Source: Bacteroides caecigallinarum
GTDB lineage: Bacteria; Bacteroidota; Bacteroidia; Bacteroidales; Bacteroidaceae
Direction of reading: 5' to 3'
Length of the DNA: 64,000 bases
Assembly (NCBI RefSeq): GCF_016902295.1
Contig: NZ_JACJLQ010000012.1
Coordinates: 20,504-84,503 of the forward strand
Shown here: positions 33,567 through 41,474 of the stretch, in pieces
Position numbering within the stretch: position 1 is the first letter of the stretch
How the letters are laid out: the number at the start of each line of letters is the position of its first letter
Notes under the pieces: model-generated
The model's input: the letters and a program-made list of their open reading frames with translations, nothing else
What the model was told of the DNA's origin: nothing
Databases searched by the model: none
Translations under genes and position numbers: made by a program

Positions 33567-34931
33567 ATGAACAAAAAGACAAGAAAATACTTATACGGTA
33601 TAGTGGGCGGACTGGCAACAGCCACTCTTATTTCATCATGCGGCGTTGACCGTTCAGGAGAATATTACGCGCTTATTTCCACACAAACATGGATGTATGA
33701 AATAATGCAACAGGAATATCTGTTCTATCAGGATTTACCTAATGAAGAAAGTCTGGACTTTTTTAAAAAGCCATCGGAATTTCTGAACAACCTTGTCTCA
33801 CAAAACGACAAGAAATCGAGCTCCAATTTCTCACACGTTGATTCTGTATATAACACATCTCGAGCATCATCCAATACACCTACATTCGGATTTGAAGGAA
33901 CTATAATAAGGACAGATGATGGTTCATACGGAATAAGAGTTCTATATACACAAGAGAACTCTCCAGCAAAAGAAGTAGGACTTGAAAGAGGTGATTTAAT
34001 AATTGCAGCCAACAATAAGAAAATAAACAGTTCTGACCTATTTTATATCACTTCACCTGGCAAAGCATACGAATTTACACTTGGTAAATTAAACGGGACA
34101 GGATTCGATACACTACAAAATGTACAAATGCCGGCACCAAGAATTGTTGAGAACAAAAACCTTTATAAATCGGATATTATCGACATTAACGGTAAGAAGG
34201 TGGCTTACATTCTATACAATGAATTTGGGAATAATGATTCGGAAAGTATAAAATCATTTTTTAATCAGTTATCAGGACAACCAATTAATGATGTTATCCT
34301 CGATCTAAGATATAATCCCGGAGGTTATGTAACTACAGCCCAACTCTTATCTACAAATCTGGCACCGCAGGAAGCCATTGGAAACGTATTCCTGAAAATG
34401 ACTCATAACGACAAAATCAATAAAACCGATATTTTGAAATTCGAGCAGGAATTGCTTGCAAACGGTTCTGCCATAAGTTATGAAAATCTATATATAATTA
34501 CTTCAAGCAATACCGCTTCTGCTTCGGAAATAGTGATAAACTGCCTTAAGCCATACATGAAAGGAAGACTTCTACAGGTAGGTACAGCAACATTCGGAAA
34601 GAATGTGGCTCAACAGTTGTACACCGACGAAAGCAGAGCGCCAATGATTGAATTTTGGCTGACTAACAGCCTGCTAAGCAATTCAGAGGATTACAGCGAC
34701 TACTACACCAATGGATTAATACCTGATTATGAAATATCTGAAAATTTCAAAGGAGAGCTTGGAGAGTTCGGTACAAGTGCTGACTCATTAATGATTCCGA
34801 TAATAAAACATATCGAGACCGGAAGTTTTCCTACATCTGAAACTTCAGAAGCAACCTCAAGAAGTCTTGAAAAGAAATATAATCTTAACAGTTCAATATC
34901 TTTAAAACCTAAATCAGCGATAGTAAAATAA
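33567..34931 (+). CDS. S41 family C-terminal-processing-like peptidase (lipoprotein)
   Basis: 454 aa. A signal with lipobox LISSCGVD (Cys near residue 25) indicates lipid anchoring. A degenerate PDZ domain spans about 105-190 (GSYGIRVLYTQENSPAKEVGLERGD). The protease domain (about 200-400) has VILDLRYNPGGYV, the catalytic serine in SSNTASASEIVI and the lysine in ATFGKNVAQQ. S41 enzymes cut near protein C-termini with a Ser-Lys dyad, here presumably in the periplasm. The last 50 residues are Ser/Glu-rich and low complexity. Confidence 0.9.
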   Translation: MNKKTRKYLYGIVGGLATATLISSCGVDRSGEYYALISTQTWMYEIMQQEYLFYQDLPNEESLDFFKKPSEFLNNLVSQNDKKSSSNFSHVDSVYNTSRASSNTPTFGFEGTIIRTDDGSYGIRVLYTQENSPAKEVGLERGDLIIAANNKKINSSDLFYITSPGKAYEFTLGKLNGTGFDTLQNVQMPAPRIVENKNLYKSDIIDINGKKVAYILYNEFGNNDSESIKSFFNQLSGQPINDVILDLRYNPGGYVTTAQLLSTNLAPQEAIGNVFLKMTHNDKINKTDILKFEQELLANGSAISYENLYIITSSNTASASEIVINCLKPYMKGRLLQVGTATFGKNVAQQLYTDESRAPMIEFWLTNSLLSNSEDYSDYYTNGLIPDYEISENFKGELGEFGTSADSLMIPIIKHIETGSFPTSETSEATSRSLEKKYNLNSSISLKPKSAIVK

Positions 34932-34959
34932 AAATATTGAAATCTTTTCAACAATATCC

Positions 34960-34990
34960 TTTGTTATTTTGTTATTAAGGCATATATTTG
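34960..34990 (+). promoter_or_regulatory. Promoter of the TolC-HlyD-ABC2 operon
   Basis: TTTG (34960-34963), 19 nt, TATATTTG (34983-34990) matches the Bacteroidetes consensus. A start near 34997 leaves about 38 nt before ATG 35035. Confidence 0.8.
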
Positions 34991-35034
34991 CAATGTTGCA
35001 TAAACAACCAAAACAACAAAACATTTCATTTGGT

Positions 35035-36498
35035 ATGAAAAGATTTCTAAGCTTAATCCTATTGGCCGGAATAACAATAAACGGTTTCAGCCAACGCATA
35101 CTGTCACTCGACAGTTGCAGAAACCTTGCTATCCAGAATAACAAGGAACTGCGTATCGCACAGGAGAAAATAAATGCCGCACACTATAATAAAAAGGCTG
35201 CATTTACAAACTACCTGCCTAAATTCGACATCATGGCAACCTACATGCGTACGCAAAAAGAAATTTCACTGCTAAGCGACGAGCAGAAAAATTCAATCAG
35301 CAACATCGGTACGGCAACTGGTGCACAGTTACAACAACAATTTCAACAGATAGCAGCCGCCAATCCTATTCTCTCATCTCTTCTTGAACCTCTGCAGGGT
35401 ATGATACCCGGACTTACCGCCGGCCTTAACGGAGTTGGTCAAAACCTTGTGGACGCTTTCCGTACTGATACAAGAAACATGTTTGCCGGAGCCGCTACCT
35501 TAACCCAACCATTATTCATGGGCGGAAAAATCATCGCTTACAACAAGATTACAAAATATGCCGAACAGCTTGCCCGGATGCAGCATGCCACAGGATTGGA
35601 AGATATTATCCTGAATACAGACAAGGCTTACTGGCAGGTTGTATCACTTGTAAACAAGAAGAAACTGGCTGAAAGCTACCTAAACCTTTTGGTAACACTC
35701 GACTCGGATATAGACAAGATGATAGCCGAAGGTGTAGCCACAAAGGCAGACGGCCTGAGCGTAAAGGTTAAGAGAAACGAGGCTGAAGTGACTTTATTGA
35801 AAGTGGAAAACGGATTAAGCTTGTCGAAAATGGTATTATGTCAGATATGCGGGTTGCCTCTCGATACTGACATATCATTAGAAGATGAGGATATGGAAAA
35901 TCTTACATTGCCTAATTTATATACAGAAAGCAATGTAAACACGGCTTTGGAGAACAGACATGAACTTAAAAGCCTTGAGCTGGCATCAGAGATATACAGA
36001 CAGAAAGTAAACGTGGTACGTTCGGAATTTCTTCCTTCGCTTGCACTTACAGCAAACTATGCTGTGACTAATCCTTCACTTGTCAACGGTTTCGAAAACA
36101 AATTCAGAGGTTTCTGGGCAGCCGGAGTGGTATTGAAAGTTCCAGTGTTCCACTGGGGAGAAGGTATCTACAAAGTCAGAGCCGCAAAAGCTGAAGCAAA
36201 CATCGCAAGATACCAGCTTGAAGACGTGAAGGAAAAAGTGGAACTTCAGGTGACACAAAGCTCATATAAGGTGAACGAAGCCACAAAACAGCTTCACATG
36301 GCAGAACAGAACATGGACAAGGCAGAAGAGAACCTTCGTTTCGCGACTCTTGGCTTCAAGGAAGGTGTAATACCGACAAGCAACGTACTCGAAGCACAAA
36401 CAGCCTGGCTTTCTGCACAGTCTGGCAAAATAGATGCTCAGATAGACATGAAAATGAGCGAATTATATTTACAAAAATCAATGGGAACATTAAAATAA
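35035..36498 (+). CDS. TolC family outer-membrane efflux protein
   Basis: 487 aa from ATG 35035 (MKRFLSLILLAGITINGFSQ, a clear signal peptide); the in-frame ATG at 34969 lies upstream of the promoter. Two TolC/OEP repeats are visible, each with long helices: SLDSCRNLAIQNNKELRIAQEKI near the N-terminus, and a second set with NKKKLAESYLNLLVTLDSDIDKM and EENLRFATLGFKEGVIPTSNVLEAQ. A Gln-rich insertion (about 95-150, GAQLQQQFQQIAAANP) is characteristic of this Bacteroidetes subgroup. It forms the outer-membrane channel for the HlyD/ABC2 genes downstream, which start 9 bp later. Confidence 0.93.
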   Translation: MKRFLSLILLAGITINGFSQRILSLDSCRNLAIQNNKELRIAQEKINAAHYNKKAAFTNYLPKFDIMATYMRTQKEISLLSDEQKNSISNIGTATGAQLQQQFQQIAAANPILSSLLEPLQGMIPGLTAGLNGVGQNLVDAFRTDTRNMFAGAATLTQPLFMGGKIIAYNKITKYAEQLARMQHATGLEDIILNTDKAYWQVVSLVNKKKLAESYLNLLVTLDSDIDKMIAEGVATKADGLSVKVKRNEAEVTLLKVENGLSLSKMVLCQICGLPLDTDISLEDEDMENLTLPNLYTESNVNTALENRHELKSLELASEIYRQKVNVVRSEFLPSLALTANYAVTNPSLVNGFENKFRGFWAAGVVLKVPVFHWGEGIYKVRAAKAEANIARYQLEDVKEKVELQVTQSSYKVNEATKQLHMAEQNMDKAEENLRFATLGFKEGVIPTSNVLEAQTAWLSAQSGKIDAQIDMKMSELYLQKSMGTLK

Positions 36499-36507
36499 TA
36501 AAAAGAT

Positions 36508-37494
36508 ATGGCTGATAAATCACAACACAGCAACGTTTTGCTGGCATTTTTCACATTGGTGGCTGCTATAGTCATCGTTAGCGTTATTGGATTCTTCACT
36601 CTTGGTAAAGGTCCGGAAATCATACAGGGACAGGCTGAAGCTACCGAATACAGGGTTTCAAGCAAGGTACCGGGACGTATTTTGAAATACTTCGTAACAG
36701 AGGGTGATCAGGTAAAAGCCGGCGACACACTTGCCATACTTGAGGCACCGGACGTGATGGCCAAACTGATGCAGGCTCAGGCAGCAGAACAGGCTGCACT
36801 TGCCATGAACCAGAAAGCAAACAAAGGAACTCGTGCCGAACAGCTTCAGGCCGCATTCGAAATGTGGCAGAAGGCTAAAGCCGGTCTGGAAATAGCTGAG
36901 AAATCTTATAATAGAGTAAACAATCTGTTTGAGCAGGGAGTGGTTTCAGAACAAAAAAGAGACGAGGCTAAAGCCCAGTACGAAGCAATGAAAGCTACAG
37001 AAAAGGCTGCAAACGCACAATACACAATGGCAAAGAACGGAGCTCAGGCAGAAGATAAGGCTATGGCTGCCGCTCAGGTGGAACGCGCTAAAGGTGCTGT
37101 GGCTGAGGTATCATCTTATATAAACGAGACTTATCTTGTAGCATCTGCAGACGGCGAAGTAACTGAAATTTTCCCTAAAGTGGGCGAACTGGTCGGTACA
37201 GGAGCACCAATCATGAATGTTGCACAGATGGATGATATGTGGGTTACATTCAACGTAAGAGAAGATTTACTTAAGGACTTCACTGTTGGTGGAGAAATAA
37301 AGGCTTACATTCCTGCACTTGAAAAAGATGCCGTACTAAAAGTTTACTATATGAAGGACTTGGGAAGCTATGCCGCATGGAAAGCAACAAAGACTACAGG
37401 ACAGTTCGACCTCAAGACTTTTGAGGTAAGAGCAAAAGCTGTTGAGACTGTAGAGAACCTGCGTCCTGGAATGTCTGCCATAATTGAAAAATAA
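36508..37494 (+). CDS. HlyD family membrane fusion protein
   Basis: 328 aa. One N-terminal transmembrane helix (about residues 12-32), then a biotinyl-lipoyl-like half (RVSSKVPGRILKYFVTEGDQVKAGDTLA), a coiled-coil hairpin (about 75-200, Ala/Gln/Lys-rich), the matching second half (LVASADGEVTEIFPKVGELVGTG) and a beta-barrel with VENLRPGMSAIIEK at the end. It bridges the inner-membrane permeases to TolC. It lies in the operon between tolC and two ABC-2 permeases. Confidence 0.93.
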   Translation: MADKSQHSNVLLAFFTLVAAIVIVSVIGFFTLGKGPEIIQGQAEATEYRVSSKVPGRILKYFVTEGDQVKAGDTLAILEAPDVMAKLMQAQAAEQAALAMNQKANKGTRAEQLQAAFEMWQKAKAGLEIAEKSYNRVNNLFEQGVVSEQKRDEAKAQYEAMKATEKAANAQYTMAKNGAQAEDKAMAAAQVERAKGAVAEVSSYINETYLVASADGEVTEIFPKVGELVGTGAPIMNVAQMDDMWVTFNVREDLLKDFTVGGEIKAYIPALEKDAVLKVYYMKDLGSYAAWKATKTTGQFDLKTFEVRAKAVETVENLRPGMSAIIEK

Positions 37495-37505
37495 ATAAAC
37501 TGAAT

Positions 37506-38678
37506 ATGTCGAATACCGCCTATAGATTAATAAAGATAATGAGGCGAGAGGCGCTCCGTATTGCTACAAAACCTATGTATCTGTTTTGTATGATTATAGC
37601 ACCTATACTCTGTTATGTGTTTTTCGCCACTCTTATGAGTAACGGATTACCTACAGACATGCCTGCCGGAGTGGTGGACCTCGACAATACATCTACCACA
37701 AGAAACATTATCAGAAACCTGGATGCATTCCAGCAAACAAAAATAGTGGCACATTACAGTAGTGTGGCAGAAGCGAGAAAAGCCATGCAGAAGGGAGAGA
37801 TATATGCTTTCTATTACATTCCTGAAGGAACAACCGAAGAGACTTTGGCAAGCAGACAACCTAAGGTATCGTTTTATGCCAACTATTCATATCTAATTGC
37901 CGGCTCGCTGATATACAGGGACATGAGAACTATGTCCGAACTGGCAGGAGGAGCTGTAGGAAGAGCGACGCTATATGCCAAAGGAGCTACAGAAGACCAG
38001 GCTATGGCATTTCTGCAACCGATAGTTATAGAGACTCACGCCATCAGCAATCCCTGGCTGAATTATTCCATCTATCTGTGTAACACTCTTTTCCCTGGTG
38101 TGCTTATGCTGCTGATATTCATGACCACAGCATACACATTAGGAACGGAGATAAAGGAAAATACAGGAAAAGAACTTATGGCACTGGCAGACAATTCCAT
38201 AGTTATGGCGCTAATAGGAAAGATTCTTCCTCAGACACTGATATTCTTTATTATGGCAACATTCCATAATATTTATCTGTACGGATTTCTGCATTTCCCA
38301 TGTCACGGAGGAATCTTCTCTATGATAATGGCAGGACTGCTGCTTGTATTGGCGTCGCAGTCTGTAGGCATTTTCTTCTACGGTTTGTTCGGTTCGATGC
38401 GTCTTGCCCTCAGTGCGGCATCACTGTGGGGAGTACTGTCATTCTCCATTTCAGGATTTACATTCCCTGTGATGGCAATGCACCCTACCCTCCAGGCTCT
38501 GAGCAACCTGTTCCCGTTGAGGCACTACTTTCTGCTATACGTTAACCAGGCACTGAACGGTTACCCTATAATCTATGCCTGGCATTCGGTAGTTGCACTA
38601 ATGCTGTTCCTGCTATTGCCTTTCTTTGTACTGAAGAAACTAAGGCAGATTATGGAAACATACGTATATCTCCCTTAA
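37506..38678 (+). CDS. ABC-2 type transporter permease (first of pair)
   Basis: 390 aa. One N-terminal transmembrane helix (about residues 25-45), a large extracytoplasmic domain (about 50-180, ADMPAGVVDLDNT-like start and YSYLIAGSLIYRDM), then five further helices (about 195-375). This is the YhiI/YbhR-type export permease layout. It contains no nucleotide-binding domain. It lies 11 bp after the membrane fusion protein and 14 bp before a homologous permease, so the two probably form a heterodimer. The ATPase must come from elsewhere or may be absent. Confidence 0.9.
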   Translation: MSNTAYRLIKIMRREALRIATKPMYLFCMIIAPILCYVFFATLMSNGLPTDMPAGVVDLDNTSTTRNIIRNLDAFQQTKIVAHYSSVAEARKAMQKGEIYAFYYIPEGTTEETLASRQPKVSFYANYSYLIAGSLIYRDMRTMSELAGGAVGRATLYAKGATEDQAMAFLQPIVIETHAISNPWLNYSIYLCNTLFPGVLMLLIFMTTAYTLGTEIKENTGKELMALADNSIVMALIGKILPQTLIFFIMATFHNIYLYGFLHFPCHGGIFSMIMAGLLLVLASQSVGIFFYGLFGSMRLALSAASLWGVLSFSISGFTFPVMAMHPTLQALSNLFPLRHYFLLYVNQALNGYPIIYAWHSVVALMLFLLLPFFVLKKLRQIMETYVYLP

Positions 38679-38692
38679 CACCCTATTGAATT

Positions 38693-39952
38693 ATGAAACA
38701 TCAACCGTTTAGAAATATTGTCCGTCAGGGTATTTCAAGTCTGTTCCATATTTGTGCCCGAGAATTGAAGAATGTATTCAAGGATCAGGGGGTACTTATA
38801 TTCTTCATTCTTGTCCCTCTGGCATACCCTCTGGTCTATGCATTTATATATACACAAGAAGTGGTAAGGGATGTTCCTGCTGCCGTGGTCGACAACAGCC
38901 GTTCGTCGTTGAGCAGGGAATTCATACGAATGGTAGACGCCACTCCTGACATCAAGGTACAGTCCTATTGTGCCGACATGGAGGAGGCACAGAACCTTAT
39001 CGAAGAAGGAAGGGTGTATGGAATAATATACATTCCCGAAGAATTCGCGCGAAATATCTCACAAGGGAAACAGACTTCGGTAAGTATCTTCAGCGACATG
39101 AGCGGTTTGCTATATTACAAGTCTCTGCTTATGGCTACCACCAATGTGTCACTCGACATGAATAAGGATATAAAAATCCAGCGAATGGGAAATACCACCG
39201 CACGCCAGGATGAAATAAGTACTGCCCCGCTGGAATACGAAGAAGTGTCACTGTTCAATCCGCAGGACGGCTTTGCCAGTTTCCTTATACCAGCCGTTCT
39301 GGTGCTGATAATCCAGCAGACATTGCTACTTGGAATAGGACTTTCTGCGGGAACTGCAAGGGAGACAAACAAATTTCAGGACCTAGTTCCGTTAAGCAGA
39401 AAATATAATGGAACATTACGAATAGTTTTAGGAAAATCTTTGGCATATTTCCTGATATATGCCATTGTATCTGCATACGTGCTGTGTGCCGTTCCTAAAA
39501 TGTTCAGCCTGGTTCAGTTGCCGGATCCTATAACTTTATTGTTATTCATGCTTCCGTATCTGCTGGCTTGTATCTTCTTTGCCATGACATGTTCCATATT
39601 CATACATCACCGTGAATCGTGTATGATGATATATGTATTTACATCTGTACCTCTGTTGTTTATTTCAGGTATATCATGGCCTGGAGCTGCCATTCCGGAT
39701 TTCTGGAAGGTTGTTTCATGGATATTCCCTTCTACATTCGGCATAAACGGATTCGTGAGAATCAACAGCATGGGAGCTACCCTGTCTGACGTACTTCCGG
39801 AATTCAGGGCATTGTGGCTACATACCGGAATATATTTCATAACTACCTGTATAGTTTATCGCAGACAAATACAGATAAGCCACAGACATGTGGAAGAGAA
39901 ACTGAAAAAAGCAAGGAAACATTTCAGGCTTATCAAAAAGGCAGAGAATTGA
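38693..39952 (+). CDS. ABC-2 type transporter permease (second of pair)
   Basis: 419 aa, the same architecture as the preceding gene: one helix (about residues 34-54), an extracytoplasmic domain starting VPAAVVDNSRSSLS and containing GRVYGIIYIPEEFARN, then helices at about 195-215, 245-270, 280-305, 310-335 and 375-395. The C-terminus is a basic cytoplasmic tail (LKKARKHFRLIKKAEN). It would pair with the upstream permease to export a substrate through HlyD and TolC. No ATPase gene is adjacent. Confidence 0.9.
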   Translation: MKHQPFRNIVRQGISSLFHICARELKNVFKDQGVLIFFILVPLAYPLVYAFIYTQEVVRDVPAAVVDNSRSSLSREFIRMVDATPDIKVQSYCADMEEAQNLIEEGRVYGIIYIPEEFARNISQGKQTSVSIFSDMSGLLYYKSLLMATTNVSLDMNKDIKIQRMGNTTARQDEISTAPLEYEEVSLFNPQDGFASFLIPAVLVLIIQQTLLLGIGLSAGTARETNKFQDLVPLSRKYNGTLRIVLGKSLAYFLIYAIVSAYVLCAVPKMFSLVQLPDPITLLLFMLPYLLACIFFAMTCSIFIHHRESCMMIYVFTSVPLLFISGISWPGAAIPDFWKVVSWIFPSTFGINGFVRINSMGATLSDVLPEFRALWLHTGIYFITTCIVYRRQIQISHRHVEEKLKKARKHFRLIKKAEN

Positions 39953-40008
39953 TAATAAGTTCATCTTTATTAACTATTCATCTTATAGTTATAAGAGATA
40001 ATACTATT

Positions 40009-40049
40009 AGCTTTGCAAATGGTTTAAAAAACGTTTGCAAAGCTTTTTT
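40009..40049 (+). terminator. Perfect-arm terminator overlapping a promoter-like site
   Basis: AGCTTTGCAAA (40009-40019) and TTTGCAAAGCT (40034-40044) are perfect inverted repeats, followed by a T-run to 40049. The left arm overlaps TAGCTTTG (40008-40015), which matches the Bacteroidetes -7 element for the next gene. Confidence 0.85.
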
Positions 40050-40055
40050 ATTTGT

Positions 40056-41456
40056 ATGAATCAGATGAACAGAATCAAACTTTACTTCATATTAATATTA
40101 CTATTCACATCTTCATTTTTAAGTGCCAGTTCTACCATTAATAGCATAAAGGGAGATGAAAAAACTAAATTCAAAGTAGAAATAAGGAATTCTATAGGCG
40201 ATCCACAAACAAATGTTTTCCTCAAGATTACCGGAAGAAGCGAAGTTTTTAAAGCTGATTCTTGTGGAATTATCAATTTCGAATATGATATTCCGGAAAG
40301 CTATTCACGAACTGCAAGTATTTACCTTGATGAGGACCCTAAAATTCCTGAAAAGACGTTTACTCTTGACAAAAACAATACATATTTGGATTTCTGTATA
40401 GATTCAAAAAGTGACATTCTTAGATTTAAACAGGATAACAGTACATTCTATATTGAAGGTATTGTTACTGACGAAAAGGGTGAACCTATTACAGGTGCTA
40501 CCGTGAGCATACAAGGTACAGGAAGACACACATTTACAGATGAGATTGGTCTGTTTTCTATTGATGCGGATTTCAACCATTACATAATTATCAGGGCAGA
40601 TGGAATGGAAAATCTGTCAATGACTGTCAGTCCTTTTCTTATGAATCAGCACGATGCATACAACATTGTAATGCGTAAGAAAAGTGGAGAAAAAATATAC
40701 TCCAGCGTAGAAACCATGCCACAATATCCTGGTGGGATGAAATATTTCAAAAGATATATAGACCGAAATCTGAAATATCCTGAAGAAGCAAAAAAGAATA
40801 AAATTGAAGGTGTGGTTGTTATGCAGTTCGTCGTTGAGAAAAACGGTGACATAACAAATCCAAGAGTCATGAGAAGACTTGATGAGTCACTTGATTCTGT
40901 AGCAATGAACTTGATAAAAGGAATGCCAAGATGGATTCCGGCATCGGACTATGGGATTAAGGTAAGATGTAAATACTCAGTACCTATAGCCTTCAAGATA
41001 CCGGTTCCAAAGCCCGTTGTAGTTGATAGTATTCCTATAAAAGGAAAGGCGCTTGCCGATAGCACTACAATTGTACAAGACAGCATTATAATGAAACCTG
41101 ACACACTTGCGACTGACAGCCTGATTACTAAAACCATCATTAATGACAGTATAACTAATGACAGCGTTATTATAACAAACGATTCTATAGCTAACGATTC
41201 TACTTTAATAAAGAAAGAGATAGATAATGATAGAGTAATCAAGGACAATAAGACTAAAGTAAAGAAAAGAAACATTTTCGTAAGATTTTTCAGATGGTTG
41301 TTCGGAATAAAAGACAAAGAAGATAAAACCATTGAAAATGAAAAAATAAATGTACCGGACGATGAAGAAAGTAAAATCGAATCATCTGATATTGATGATA
41401 AAGACAGACCGGAAAAAGAAAAAATAGCAACAGTAAACGAAGAAGAAAAAATTTAA
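40056..41456 (+). CDS. TonB C-terminal-domain protein with carboxypeptidase-regulatory-like domain and unusual tail
   Basis: 466 aa from ATG 40056 (40065 is equally possible); an ATG at 40035 falls inside the terminator hairpin. Visible: a signal or anchor (about residues 6-25), a CarboxypepD_reg-like domain (about 128-205, VTDEKGEPITGATVSIQG) and a TonB C-terminal domain (about 220-318, KYPEEAKKNKIEGVVVMQFVV). Then comes an unexpected tail: a DS-rich segment with repeated NDS(I/V)xND units, an amphipathic basic-aromatic stretch (RNIFVRFFRWLFGIKDK) and an acidic end. TonB domains normally sit at the C-terminus and contact TonB boxes of outer-membrane receptors. Here about 150 residues follow. 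A DPP-IV gene starts 18 bp downstream. Confidence 0.82.
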   Translation: MNQMNRIKLYFILILLFTSSFLSASSTINSIKGDEKTKFKVEIRNSIGDPQTNVFLKITGRSEVFKADSCGIINFEYDIPESYSRTASIYLDEDPKIPEKTFTLDKNNTYLDFCIDSKSDILRFKQDNSTFYIEGIVTDEKGEPITGATVSIQGTGRHTFTDEIGLFSIDADFNHYIIIRADGMENLSMTVSPFLMNQHDAYNIVMRKKSGEKIYSSVETMPQYPGGMKYFKRYIDRNLKYPEEAKKNKIEGVVVMQFVVEKNGDITNPRVMRRLDESLDSVAMNLIKGMPRWIPASDYGIKVRCKYSVPIAFKIPVPKPVVVDSIPIKGKALADSTTIVQDSIIMKPDTLATDSLITKTIINDSITNDSVIITNDSIANDSTLIKKEIDNDRVIKDNKTKVKKRNIFVRFFRWLFGIKDKEDKTIENEKINVPDDEESKIESSDIDDKDRPEKEKIATVNEEEKI

Positions 41457-41474
41457 CATTAAATATTTTTACGC

